The notes under the pieces: generated by a model | Database searches by the model: none | Seen by the model: the letters and a program-made list of their open reading frames with translations, nothing else | What the model was told of the DNA's origin: nothing | NCBI RefSeq assembly: GCF_001686985.1 | Contig: NZ_CP015318.1 | Coordinates: forward strand, 5,454,001-5,518,000 | Length of the DNA stretch: 64,000 nt | Origin: Mesorhizobium amorphae CCNWGS0123 | GTDB lineage: Bacteria; Pseudomonadota; Alphaproteobacteria; Rhizobiales; Rhizobiaceae | Reading direction: 5' to 3' | Shown here: piece after piece, positions 7,838 to 16,490 of the stretch | How positions within the stretch are numbered: position 1 is the first letter of the stretch | Layout of the letters: each line of letters opens with the position of its first letter | Made by a program: the position numbers and the translations under genes

Positions 7838-9130
7838 TTATCGGGCGAGCGCGGCGTTGTTGGCGTCATCGGCCTCCTTCAGGGCATCGGCGGCGCTTGC
7901 GGTCCCGGCGAGCGCCTTGGAGACGGCGATGCCGGTGTTGTTGATGATCTCGTTCGCCTGTTCCACCGTCGGCAGATATTGCGGATTGCCGGCGTTGATG
8001 GCGGCGATCATGCCTTCCTTGAAGGCGCCGTAGCGCTTGCCGAAACTGTCGCTGTTGAGCGCCGAGAGCGAGGTCACGCCGGAGTTCGGATCGGTCTCGA
8101 TCGACTTCAGCTGCTGCTCCTTGGCGGTCGCCCAGGCGGCGAAAAGTGCTGCCGCCTCCTGGTTCTTGGATTCGGCCGAGACATACATCGAATGCACCGC
8201 GAGCGAGGACGAGCCACCCTTGGGCGAGGTCGACTTCATCGGCACCGGCACGTAGCCGACCTTGCCGACAACCGTCGAGACCGCAGGGTCCTCATTGTAG
8301 GCGCCGTTGACGGTGGCATCGAGGGTGATCGCCGCCTTGCCCTGCTGGAACAGCAGCCGGTTCTCCTCCCAGCCGAAATTGGCGACGCCGACCGGGCCGT
8401 AGTCCTTCAGCACTTTTGTGAAGGCGTCGAGCGCGGCGGTGCCTTCCGGTGTCGCCAGCGCCGACTTGCCGTCGGCGCCAAGGAAAGAGCCGCCGAAGCC
8501 CCACAGATAGGCCGCCCAGACATAGACGCCCTGGATGCCTTGCTGGCCGCGCATTGTGATGCCGGCAATCTCCTTGTTGGTCTTCTCCGAGATCGTCTTG
8601 GCGGCGTTCTCGATGTCCTCGAAGCTCTTGGGTGCTGCCAGCCCGTACTTTTCGAACAGGTCCTTGCGGTACATGACGAAGGTGCTCTCGCCATAGACCG
8701 GCAGGCCGTAGAGCTTGCCGTCGAGCACGTTGGTGTCGAAGTAGCCGGGCACGAAATCGGCCTTGTCGAAATTCTCCTTGTGCTTGGCCAGGAAATCGTC
8801 GAGCGGCACGATGTAGCCGGACTTCACGAAACCCGGCAGGTAGATGATGTTGTTCTGGACGACGTCGTAGCGGCCGGACTTGGAGGAGAACTCCAAAAGC
8901 TCCTTCGCCGTGATGTCGGCCTCGGGAACGACTTCGATCGCCACATCGATGCCGGTCTTGTCCTTGAATTCCGGCAGCATCTTCTGGATAGCGTCGGTGG
9001 TCGGATGGCCCTCGAGCAGCACCGAGATCTGCACGCCGTTGAAGGGCTTATCATCGGCCGAGGCCGGGGCTGCAAGCGCGAGCGCGGCGGCGGCCGCGCC
9101 AAGCATCAGTAGATTGCGTCTGCTAGGCAT
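7838..9130 (-). CDS. Extracellular sugar-binding protein of the CUT1 ABC importer
   Basis: A 430-aa periplasmic solute-binding protein (SBP_bac_1/MalE fold). The signal peptide has a twin-Arg-like n-region (MPSRRNLLMLG), a hydrophobic core and cleavage after APASA. Family features include YDVVQNNIIYLPGFV, LYGLPVYGEST and VAVHSMYVS-like segments that line the sugar cleft. I chose ATG 9130 over ATG 9145 because GGGAG lies 7 bases before 9130 and nothing precedes 9145. The operon context (NanE, ROK kinase) suggests an amino sugar such as ManNAc as ligand; this is inference. Confidence 0.93.
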   Translation of the reverse strand: MPSRRNLLMLGAAAAALALAAPASADDKPFNGVQISVLLEGHPTTDAIQKMLPEFKDKTGIDVAIEVVPEADITAKELLEFSSKSGRYDVVQNNIIYLPGFVKSGYIVPLDDFLAKHKENFDKADFVPGYFDTNVLDGKLYGLPVYGESTFVMYRKDLFEKYGLAAPKSFEDIENAAKTISEKTNKEIAGITMRGQQGIQGVYVWAAYLWGFGGSFLGADGKSALATPEGTAALDAFTKVLKDYGPVGVANFGWEENRLLFQQGKAAITLDATVNGAYNEDPAVSTVVGKVGYVPVPMKSTSPKGGSSSLAVHSMYVSAESKNQEAAALFAAWATAKEQQLKSIETDPNSGVTSLSALNSDSFGKRYGAFKEGMIAAINAGNPQYLPTVEQANEIINNTGIAVSKALAGTASAADALKEADDANNAALAR

Positions 9131-9195
9131 GTTTTCGTCTCCCATTGTTGGGCCGCTTGGCCTCGTTCAGTTTCGCGTCGTCGGTTTGCCGGAGT

Positions 9196-10212
9196 TCAAC
9201 CGAGGCGCACGATTTCGCCGCTCTCGGCCGATTGCATCATCGCAAGGGTGAGTTCGAGCGAACGAAGGGCTTCCTGCCCGGTGGCGATCGGCATCGCCGC
9301 GCCGTCCAGCCAGTCGATCAGGCCGCCGAGCTGGCGCGCGAGGTCGCCGTCGATGCGGCCGTTGAGCAAAGGCCAGTGCTGGGTGTCGATCTCTCGAGAC
9401 CCCTCGTTGCTAGCGAAGTAGAGCCCGCTGTCGCCGCACTGAACCTCGAAGGATCCATCGGTGCCGATGACCTCCATGCGCGCGTCGATCATGTGGCGTG
9501 CGCCGGAGGGCAACGACCAGGCGCTTTCGAAATTGACCACCGTGCCGCCGGAAAAGCGCACGATGGCGGCGATGCTGTCCTGTGTGCCGGAGCTGCCAAG
9601 CAGCCGGTCGGTCTGTTGGGCATAGATCGAGACCGGATGCTGGCCTTCGAGCATCCACAACACCATGTCGACGTCATGCACGGTGACATGAAGTGCCAGC
9701 GGCAGCTTGCCGCCATAGCGCTTCGGGCCTTCGGTGCGGGCGCTGTTGCGCCGGGCATAGATGTGGATCGGCTCGCCGATCCGGCCCGAAATCATCAGTT
9801 CCTTGGCGGCGGCGTAGCGCGGGTCGAAGCGCAGCAGATAACCGACGCCGAGCTTGACATTGGCCGCCTCGCAGGCGGCGATGATGGCCTTGGCGTCCTC
9901 GACTTTGGAGGAAATGGGCTTCTCGACAAAGATGCTGATGCCGGCTTCCGCCACCGCAGCGGCGGGCGCCAGATGCAGGTTGTCGGGCGTGCAGATCGAG
10001 ACGAGATCGAGATCGCGCTCCGTGCTGAGTAACGCCTGATGGCTGTCATAGATCTTGCAGCCGGGTGCCTTCGCCGCGACGGCCTCGGCAAGCACGCGGT
10101 TGGGGTCGACGATGGCCGCGAGTTCGGAGCCCACCATGTTGGCGAAGATGCCGGCATGCATGGAACCCATGAAGCCTGCACCGATGACGGCGACGCGGCG
10201 GCGCTTGATCAT
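9196..10212 (-). CDS. Gfo/Idh/MocA family NAD(P)-dependent oxidoreductase
   Basis: A 338-aa two-domain dehydrogenase. The Rossmann domain opens with VAVIGAGFMGSMHAGIF (GxGxxG near residues 11-16), and the family motif EKPISS with its catalytic-type Lys is near residue 97. The C-terminal domain holds HVTVHDVDMVLWML, with the Asp/His of the active site. Members oxidise or reduce sugars, inositols and anhydro-sugars. In this operon it may epimerise or dehydrate a sugar before it enters the NanK/NanE steps, by analogy with NanY/YjhC. ATG 10212 overlaps the nanE stop by four bases (ATGA). Confidence 0.9.
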   Translation of the reverse strand: MIKRRRVAVIGAGFMGSMHAGIFANMVGSELAAIVDPNRVLAEAVAAKAPGCKIYDSHQALLSTERDLDLVSICTPDNLHLAPAAAVAEAGISIFVEKPISSKVEDAKAIIAACEAANVKLGVGYLLRFDPRYAAAKELMISGRIGEPIHIYARRNSARTEGPKRYGGKLPLALHVTVHDVDMVLWMLEGQHPVSIYAQQTDRLLGSSGTQDSIAAIVRFSGGTVVNFESAWSLPSGARHMIDARMEVIGTDGSFEVQCGDSGLYFASNEGSREIDTQHWPLLNGRIDGDLARQLGGLIDWLDGAAMPIATGQEALRSLELTLAMMQSAESGEIVRLG

Positions 10213-10925
10213 TTGGGGTTCCTTTTCAATTGCGGGTGGGCGCTCCAGGCGGCGACTTCGTCGGCGAAACGGCGGGTGACGGCATCGGGCCGGGTGATGG
10301 CACCGCCGACAACGATGAAGCGGGCTCCAAGTTCGAAGCAGCGGACGGCTTCCTGCGGGCTCCAGATGCGGCCTTCGGCGACGAAGGGCAGGCCGGCGCG
10401 GGCGAATTCCTCCATCAGGTCGAAGGCGGGGCCGCGCTGCTCGCTGGAGTAATCCGTGTAGCCGGCCATAGTGGTGCTGACGAGGTCGGCGCCGGCATCG
10501 AGCGCTCGCCGGCCTTCGTCCAGCGTGGCGACATCGCCCATCGAGAGCCGCCCCCTTGCCGCGATGGCGGCGAACATATCCTTCAAACTGGCCGGACGCG
10601 GCCGGCTGGTGGCGTCGATGGCGACGATGTCGGCGCCGGCCTCGACAACCGCAGCGACATCGTCGAGCGAGGGCGTGATGTAGACCTCGGTGTCGTCGCG
10701 CTTGGCCTTGATCAGGCCGATGACCGGAACTTTCACCATCCTGCGGACAGCGGCGATGTTCGCCGCGCCTTCGATACGGATGCCAGATGCGCCGCCCAGC
10801 ACGACGGAGCATGCCATGGCCGCGATGTGGCCGGGAGCGTCGAGCGGCATGCCGGCCTCGGCCTGGCAGGACACGACCATCGTTCCATCGAGTGTGGCGA
10901 ACAAATCGCCCTGCTTGGCCTGCAC
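10209..10925 (-). CDS. nanE: NanE-like N-acetylmannosamine-6-phosphate 2-epimerase
   Basis: A 238-aa (beta/alpha)8 protein of the NanE family, which converts ManNAc-6-P to GlcNAc-6-P. Visible motifs: MVVSCQAEAGMPLD at the N-terminus, GLIKAKRDDTEVYITPS, ADIVAIDAT and FVAEGRIWSPQEA, which carry the conserved Lys, Asp and Glu of the active site. It is the first gene of the leftward transporter operon. With the ROK kinase just upstream it forms the NanK/NanE pair. No NanA aldolase gene lies in this cluster, so free ManNAc or a ManNAc-containing glycoside is a better candidate than sialic acid. Confidence 0.85.
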   Translation of the reverse strand: MQAKQGDLFATLDGTMVVSCQAEAGMPLDAPGHIAAMACSVVLGGASGIRIEGAANIAAVRRMVKVPVIGLIKAKRDDTEVYITPSLDDVAAVVEAGADIVAIDATSRPRPASLKDMFAAIAARGRLSMGDVATLDEGRRALDAGADLVSTTMAGYTDYSSEQRGPAFDLMEEFARAGLPFVAEGRIWSPQEAVRCFELGARFIVVGGAITRPDAVTRRFADEVAAWSAHPQLKRNPK

Positions 10926-11014
10926 CGGGGCATCTCCTGGTAGAGCATTACCCCGTTAATCAAACGTCGATGAAAGTTTTTGTCAAGAAAATATTTTGGA
11001 TGAAAATTTCCATC
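10926..11014 (-). promoter_or_regulatory. Promoter and operator region of the nanE-transporter operon
   Basis: The only sizeable gap in the cluster. It is AT-rich, unlike its surroundings, and carries GATGAAAATTTCCATC at 10,999-11,014, an inverted repeat with one mismatched pair. A second AT-rich tract, GAAAATATTTT, begins near 10,987. RpiR regulators bind AT-rich palindromes of this kind, and an RpiR gene lies 0.9 kb upstream. The assignment is inference from position and symmetry. Confidence 0.45.
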
Positions 11015-11900
11015 ATCTTCTCAATCGGGCGAGCATGGCAGCGCCCAGCAGCCCAGCATCGGCGCCGGCTTGCGCGGCGACGATGGGGCGCTGGAAGATG
11101 CGCGGCAGGTCGAGCGAACGCACCCGCAGCGCTTCGATGAAGCCAGGCGCGAGGCCAACGCCGCCGCCAATGGCGAAGCAGTCGACATCGACCGACGCCG
11201 TCAGGTCGGCGAAGCCGTTGACCAGCGCATCGACCGCGCTGGCAATGATCTTGGTGGCAACGCTGTTGCCTCCTGTCGCCGCCGAGAACACATCGGGCGC
11301 CGCGACTTTGCGGCCGAGGCGTTCGCTGCCGAGCCGTGCGAGCGCGGTACCGGAAGCGACGGTCTCCAGGCAGCCGTGCCGGCCGCAGCCGCAGAGAATG
11401 CCGCCAGGCCCGGAGCGCGTATGCCCGACATGGCCGGCGAGGCCGGTGGCGCCGCTCTCCAGCCTGCCATCCACGACAAGTCCGCAGCCAATGCCGGTCG
11501 AGACGGTGAAGAAGGCGAAGTTGCGAACCCCCTTACCGGCGCCAAGCGTGAATTCGGCCCAGGCGGCCGCCTGCGCATCGTTGACGACGAGCGGCGGCGT
11601 GCCGAAGGCGCGTTCGATCGCCGAAGCCAGCGGGTAGCCGTCCTCGATCGGCAGGGTCTGAGGGTTGAGCGCGGTCAGTGCGCCGTCTCGCACAATGCCG
11701 GTGGTGGCTACGGCGACCGCACCGAAGCCCCCGTCCGGCGCCAGCTCGGCGATGGCTGCGATGAGATCGTCGCCCCTGCCGGTGCGCGGCGTCGGCGCCT
11801 GGCGCCGGTTGGCAACACTGCCGCCGCTCACCTCAGCGATGGCGATCTTGGAGCCGCCAATGTCGATGGCGAGCACCGGCAGGTTAGAAGCTGCGGTCAC
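11013..11900 (-). CDS. nanK: ROK family sugar kinase, probable N-acetylmannosamine kinase
   Basis: A 295-aa cytoplasmic kinase. The ATP phosphate loop is LAIDIGGSKIAIA at the N-terminus, the catalytic Asp is in VVNDAQAAAWAE, and the second glycine-rich loop is FFTVSTGIGCGLV. The ROK zinc site is complete: GHTRSG then CGCGRHGCLE. Placement directly upstream of nanE supports ManNAc phosphorylation; glucose or GlcNAc kinase are alternatives. Its start lies 17 bases inside the end of the RpiR gene, so both are translated from one message. Confidence 0.85.
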   Translation of the reverse strand: MTAASNLPVLAIDIGGSKIAIAEVSGGSVANRRQAPTPRTGRGDDLIAAIAELAPDGGFGAVAVATTGIVRDGALTALNPQTLPIEDGYPLASAIERAFGTPPLVVNDAQAAAWAEFTLGAGKGVRNFAFFTVSTGIGCGLVVDGRLESGATGLAGHVGHTRSGPGGILCGCGRHGCLETVASGTALARLGSERLGRKVAAPDVFSAATGGNSVATKIIASAVDALVNGFADLTASVDVDCFAIGGGVGLAPGFIEALRVRSLDLPRIFQRPIVAAQAGADAGLLGAAMLARLRR

Positions 11901-12711
11901 TCACGACCTCCGCCGTACGGCTGAGCTCGACCAACCGCTTCGGATCCTGCCTGGTCATCTCGGCCACCAGTGCATCGACGATCAGCAACTGGCTGATCTT
12001 CGAAGGAAAGGCGCCGCCCGTAAGCGGCGTCTCCGGCCAGGAGGCGATCAGCGCCAGGTCGCAGGCGGCGATCAGCGGGCTCTTCGAACGATTGGAGATG
12101 CCGATGACGAAGGCACCCTTGGAACGCGCGAGCTCGGCGATGCGCACGGCATCGATGGTCGAGCCCGAGCTCGAGATCACCACTTGCACCGTGCTGGGCT
12201 GGGCGGTTCCCGCCGCCATCACCGCCAGATGCGCGTCGCCCATCGCACGGCTGAACTTGCCGATGCGGGTCATTTTGTAGGCGAGGTACTGCGCCGTCAC
12301 GGCAGAAGCGGCGATGCCGAAGCACTCAACCGCGGTCGCGCCCAGCAGCTTCCGCGAGGCGGTGGCGATGTCTTCTCGCACGATCAACTGCTCGGTCTCG
12401 CGCAACGAGATAATAGCGGTTTCCACCAGTCGCTGGATATCGTCGGTCGGCGAGCCGATGTCTCTGGCACGCTCGTCAGTCGCCAGTTCCTTGGCCAGGG
12501 CGAGCTTGAAATCCTGGAAACCTGTAAAACCCTGGTCGCGGCAGAAGCGCATGACGCTCGCCTCCGACGATCCAGACACCTCGGCTAGTTCGGTGATGCT
12601 TTGGCGCAATGTTGCGTCGGGCTGCGCCAGCACCATCTCGGCGACGCGCGCCAGCGCCGGCGACATGTCGCCCGCCGCTGCTCTCAGCGAAGCTATCAGC
12701 GCGTGTGTCAT
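11884..12711 (-). CDS. RpiR/MurR family transcriptional regulator
   Basis: A 275-aa regulator: an N-terminal helix-turn-helix (ITELAEVSGSSEASVMRFC, about 38-57) and a C-terminal SIS sugar-phosphate-binding domain (VVISSSGSTIDAV, FVIGISNRSKSPLI). RpiR proteins sense sugar phosphates, here probably ManNAc-6-P or GlcNAc-6-P. I chose ATG 12711, which has AGGA upstream and gives the usual family length; longer versions would overlap the gene before it. It is co-transcribed with the kinase and probably controls the operon that starts at 10,925. Confidence 0.9.
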   Translation of the reverse strand: MTHALIASLRAAAGDMSPALARVAEMVLAQPDATLRQSITELAEVSGSSEASVMRFCRDQGFTGFQDFKLALAKELATDERARDIGSPTDDIQRLVETAIISLRETEQLIVREDIATASRKLLGATAVECFGIAASAVTAQYLAYKMTRIGKFSRAMGDAHLAVMAAGTAQPSTVQVVISSSGSTIDAVRIAELARSKGAFVIGISNRSKSPLIAACDLALIASWPETPLTGGAFPSKISQLLIVDALVAEMTRQDPKRLVELSRTAEVVSDRSF

Positions 12712-12733
12712 GAAGGTTCCTGCGTGCGTTGGT

Positions 12734-13858
12734 TCAAAAATGCTCCGCCACCCAGGGCGGCGGTCCGGCGAAGAGCTGGTCACAGCGGCGTATGTCAGCC
12801 GAGTCGCCAGCGAGGAGCCCATACTGCGCTAGTTTCGAGGCGCTGCGAAAGCCCGTGAACAGCTGCACGAAAGCCGGCGCCTGCATCGACACCGCCGGAC
12901 CGGTTCCCCCGTCGCTTACCTGGACCCCACCGCCGACGATCTCAACCTGAAACGCGGCATCGCCAATGCGGAGCGCCAGCCTTGCCTGGTCGACATGGTA
13001 GCCACGCTGACGCAAGGCGGCGACGGGGTCGAGAACCCGCAACAGCCACTCCTCCTGATGGGCAAGCCGCCAGCCCTTGTCCGGCATCGCCGTCACCAGA
13101 TCGTCCTGCGGGGCGCCGTGCCAGCGCACCGTTCGATAGACCGAGCGGAACCGGGCGAGGAAAGAGAGCAGGCCAAGCGCCGCTTCTGGCGAGGCCGCGT
13201 GCCAGTCCCTCACATCGAGGCAGGCTTTGTTGCCCATGTCGAGGATCATGTACGCACCCATGGCCAGATAGGCGGCGAGCGCGTCGGTCGGGGTGCGTCG
13301 CAACTCGTTCCAGTGCGCGGTCGCGCGCGTGAGGAGGCCGGATTCCCGAAGCGTCTTTTCGGTGTAGGCGGTGACAAGGCGCGGATCGTCGAGTTCGACG
13401 CGCTCGAAGGCGAGACGACTCGAGGAGGGCAGCGCTGCCGTCTCGGCCTCGTAGACGATTTCGTGGCCGGCGAGTTCGAAGCCGGCCCTGCGGTAGACCG
13501 GCCGCGTCGAGGCAAAGAGCGAAGCTATGCCTGCGCCGTTCGCCTTTGCTTCCTCGCAGAGTGCATCGACGAACGGCACGGCGAGCCCCTGCCCTCGACG
13601 CTCCGGCGCAATCGCAACATGGGCGATGTTGGCCGCCCGCACCGGCCTGCCATGGAAGACATGAGCCGTCTCGAGCAGCGCCGCGCACACCACCGGACGG
13701 CCGTCCTCGCCGCGCAAGAGCCGCAGCGTCTCGATCCCAATGTTGATGATGTATTCGTGCGAACGCGCCTTGCTGAAAGCGAAAGCCCAGCTCAACAAGC
13801 TCGCGATATCCGTGACATCTTCATTAGTCGCCGCCTCAATTGTGAAGTTTTTTTTCAT
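12734..13858 (-). CDS. Eis-like GNAT N-acetyltransferase with C-terminal sterol-carrier-type domain
   Basis: A 374-aa protein. The N-terminal GNAT domain shows the acetyl-CoA loop as VAIAPERRGQGLAVPFVDAL (about 85-105) and ASTRPVYRRAGFELAGHE. A second acetyltransferase-like half follows (about 150-290), then a C-terminal domain starting LRIGDAAFQVEIVGGG. This order is that of the Eis family, whose members acetylate amines including aminoglycosides. At the head of an amino-sugar cluster it might acetylate a hexosamine, which is speculation. ATG 13858 has a G-rich ribosome site upstream. First gene of the leftward unit. Confidence 0.8.
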   Translation of the reverse strand: MKKNFTIEAATNEDVTDIASLLSWAFAFSKARSHEYIINIGIETLRLLRGEDGRPVVCAALLETAHVFHGRPVRAANIAHVAIAPERRGQGLAVPFVDALCEEAKANGAGIASLFASTRPVYRRAGFELAGHEIVYEAETAALPSSSRLAFERVELDDPRLVTAYTEKTLRESGLLTRATAHWNELRRTPTDALAAYLAMGAYMILDMGNKACLDVRDWHAASPEAALGLLSFLARFRSVYRTVRWHGAPQDDLVTAMPDKGWRLAHQEEWLLRVLDPVAALRQRGYHVDQARLALRIGDAAFQVEIVGGGVQVSDGGTGPAVSMQAPAFVQLFTGFRSASKLAQYGLLAGDSADIRRCDQLFAGPPPWVAEHF

Positions 13859-14496
13859 ACTATCCCCACTCATGACGCTTTTCATCATAGCGGGAAAATG
13901 AGGACGCGCAATGGGGCTGCTCAACCCCGACAAATTCGTCTCGGCATCGCTTTAGCGATGGATTGCAAGGCGTTGTAAGTTTCAGCTGGTCGATTTTGGC
14001 TTGGCCGCGTCTGCTTTTTGGGGCGCATCATGATTGAACGCCGCGACCGGATGAGGCGCAAAGCTGCCGTTCGGTAGAAGATAAATGCGATCAGCAAGTA
14101 GCTGGACAAGCTTCTTGAATCAAACTTGGGCGAACCGCTTCGTAACCCATTGACAAATAACGATTATGTTAGTCGCCGAGGGTCACCGTTTTCTACAGAA
14201 AATCAATACGTTAGCGGATGGTTCGCTAAGCCGTTTCCTTCGTATTCTCTCGTATGGTCTGGCGAACCATCGGACCAACAAGACGACTAGTTTCCATACG
14301 AGCGGCGCAATGCATGTTGACCATAGCGCTATGAGGGCGGCCGCATTGGGGCCGGGTCCACTTCCGGAAAGGACTGGCCCGAGAGGCGCATTCCGCCAGC
14401 GACGCAATATTAGCCGTAATAAGTTACTGTCGGTTGTCCGAGCCAGGACGCTTCGCGCCATAGGCGGCGTTGTACACTCGGCGACAACAGCAGACC
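13859..14496. other. Gene-free boundary region containing repeat copy B
   Basis: No gene that I can support in 638 bases. It holds the second copy of the dispersed repeat. Just before that copy, near 14,140-14,170, is an AT-rich stretch (CCATTGACAAATAACGATTA) of the kind often seen beside integration sites. The phrase GAGGCGCAAAGCTGCCG at about 14,050 recurs in related form near 47,444, close to the tRNA. Confidence 0.5.
14178..14300 (+). repeat. Dispersed repeat, copy B
   Basis: Direct copy of 4,731-4,850 with scattered substitutions and a short insertion near TATGGTCTGGCGAACCA. Copies A and B bracket the amino-sugar cluster (5.0-13.9 kb), about 9.4 kb apart. I found no third copy by eye in the other intergenic regions. 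Confidence 0.7.
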
Positions 14497-14781
14497 TTAC
14501 GGCAGACTGAAACCGGCATAGGGCTTAAGCGGGACGATTTCGAAATCGAGCATCCCTGCCCTCGCCAGCGGCAGCGTCGCCAGCGTCTCGTGAACTTCAC
14601 CCTCGTCCTTTGCCTCAACCACCTGGCAAGCGCCGGGCATGTCGCCGCGATGCCAGATCTGGCGCGTGAAGCCGATGCTATAGAGATGGCGGGCCTGTGC
14701 CCCCTCGCTCGGTACCAGCTGTTCGAAATCCGCGTCGCTGAATTGGTTAGTCCGCCGGCGAGACAAAACGAGGAATTGCAT
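14497..14781 (-). CDS. Small muconolactone isomerase-like (dimeric alpha/beta barrel) protein
   Basis: A 94-aa protein with the layout of the muconolactone delta-isomerase/YCII group: an initial beta strand (MQFLVLSRR), a helix beginning FSDADFEQLVPSE, HRGDMPGACQVVEA, and a C-terminal LDFEIVPLKPYAGF. These small barrels isomerise lactones or bind small acids. It is the last gene of the long leftward catabolic set, 17 bases after the GMC oxidoreductase gene. A role in processing an unsaturated lactone or keto acid is possible, but substrate cannot be read from the sequence. Confidence 0.6.
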   Translation of the reverse strand: MQFLVLSRRRTNQFSDADFEQLVPSEGAQARHLYSIGFTRQIWHRGDMPGACQVVEAKDEGEVHETLATLPLARAGMLDFEIVPLKPYAGFSLP

Positions 14782-14798
14782 AGGTTTGGCCCCTGTAC

Positions 14799-16412
14799 TC
14801 AGGCGACTGCTGCCATCGCGTGATGGGAAGGATCAGACCGGACGCCCTTCACCAGATCGGCGCCTTTTTCACCAATCATCATCGTCGGCCCATTTGTATT
14901 GCCGCTGATCAGCACCGGCATGATCGATGAGTCGATCACTCGCAACCTGTCGATGCCACGCACCCGCAATTCCGGGTCGACGACTGCGGTCTCGTCGACG
15001 CCCATCTTGCAGGTGCCGACGGGGTGATAGTCGCAGCACGCATATTGCCTGATGTAGGCCATCAGTTCCTCGTCGGTCTTCGCGACCGGCCCAGGCAGCC
15101 GTTCGACTTTGATGAACTTGGCGATTTCGCTTTGCGCCAGCACTTCCCGGATGATCCGTACCGATTTCAGAGCCATGCCGCGATCATAGGGATCAGAAAG
15201 ATAGTTGGGGTCGACCAGCGGGTCGTCGGCGGGGTTCGACGAGCGCAGCTTCACCGAGCCGATGCTACGTGGTCGAAGGAATGTCGAGTTGATGGTAAAA
15301 CCATGCCCGTCGAGTCGCGTCTGGCCGCCGCGCACGACCATCGCTGGCGCGACGTGGATTTGCAGGTCGGGTCGCTCCGCTCCCTCGCTCTGGAAGAAAC
15401 CGCCGCCCTCGACTATGACCGAGGCGGCAGGGCCATTGCGATAGAGCAGCCAGCGAATGCCGTGCAGGAGTGCCTTGGGATAGCGATCCTGGCCGTCATA
15501 GCTGATCGGGTCCTTGAGCGTCAGATGAACGTTGGTGCAGAGATGGTCCTGGAGGTTCCGGCCGACACCGCTGAGATCGGTGATCGGCGCGATCCCGAGA
15601 GCTTTCAACTCGTCGGCCGGTCCGATACCGGACAGCATCAGCAGGCGCGGCGAGTTGATGGCTCCTGCCGATACGATCACCTCGCTTTCGGCCCGCAGCA
15701 CCTTCCGCGACTTGCCCTCGGAAAGTTCGACGCCGACGGCGCGGCCGTTCTCGACGACGATCCTTGTGACCCGGGCGTGTGTCCTGACCGTCAAGTTGGG
15801 CCGCCTGCTGACGGGATGCAGATAGGAGACAGCGGACGAGCGGCGGCGGCCATCGCGGCAGGTGACCTGGTAGAAGCCGGCGCCATACATGGTGTCGCCA
15901 TTGAAGTCGGGATTGTACGGCAGGCCATATTGTTGCACGGCGCGAACAAAGGCCCGGGTCAATGGATGCGGGCCGACCTGATCTGAGACTGCAAGCGGAC
16001 CGCCCTGCCCGTGATAGCGATCGGCGAGCCGATCATTGTCCTCGGATTTGCGGAAATAGGGCAAGATATCCTCATAAGCCCAGCCGTCATTTCCGAGTGC
16101 TGCCCAATTGTCGTAGTCCTCCTTTTGGCATCGGATGTAGATCATCGCGTTGATCGAGCTCGACCCGCCAAGTGTCTTGCCCTGCGGATACCAGATGGAG
16201 CGGTTGTCGAGGTTCTTCTGCGGCACCGTGTGGAACCGCCAGTTGACGCCCGGCCCGAACAGCTTGCCGATGCCGCCAGGAATATGGATCATCGGATTCC
16301 AATCCCGGCTGCCGGCTTCCAGCAGCAGGACCTTGACTTGGGGATCGTCGGACAAGCGGTTTGCCAGCACGCAACCGGCCGAGCCCGCGCCGACAATGAT
16401 GTAATCCCACAT
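14799..16412 (-). CDS. GMC family FAD-dependent alcohol oxidoreductase (choline dehydrogenase-like)
   Basis: A 537-aa flavoenzyme. The FAD Rossmann motif is DYIIVGAGSAGCVLANRL at the N-terminus, followed by GMC signature 1 (PQGKTLGGSSSINAMIYIR) and signature 2 (SAGAINSPRLLMLSGIG). The catalytic His463 lies in DYHPVGTCKMG, with the partner Asn in SGNTNGPT. GMC enzymes oxidise primary alcohols to aldehydes. With the ALDH in the same operon it could carry an alcohol to a carboxylate, which the class III CoA-transferase could then activate. Substrate unknown. Confidence 0.92.
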   Translation of the reverse strand: MWDYIIVGAGSAGCVLANRLSDDPQVKVLLLEAGSRDWNPMIHIPGGIGKLFGPGVNWRFHTVPQKNLDNRSIWYPQGKTLGGSSSINAMIYIRCQKEDYDNWAALGNDGWAYEDILPYFRKSEDNDRLADRYHGQGGPLAVSDQVGPHPLTRAFVRAVQQYGLPYNPDFNGDTMYGAGFYQVTCRDGRRRSSAVSYLHPVSRRPNLTVRTHARVTRIVVENGRAVGVELSEGKSRKVLRAESEVIVSAGAINSPRLLMLSGIGPADELKALGIAPITDLSGVGRNLQDHLCTNVHLTLKDPISYDGQDRYPKALLHGIRWLLYRNGPAASVIVEGGGFFQSEGAERPDLQIHVAPAMVVRGGQTRLDGHGFTINSTFLRPRSIGSVKLRSSNPADDPLVDPNYLSDPYDRGMALKSVRIIREVLAQSEIAKFIKVERLPGPVAKTDEELMAYIRQYACCDYHPVGTCKMGVDETAVVDPELRVRGIDRLRVIDSSIMPVLISGNTNGPTMMIGEKGADLVKGVRSDPSHHAMAAVA

Positions 16413-16490
16413 ATTCTGCCTCCACTCGCGCCCGAAGGCGCCTACCCGCCGACGCCGCTAAACCGGCCGCCGGCCCCTTGCTCCTCGGTC

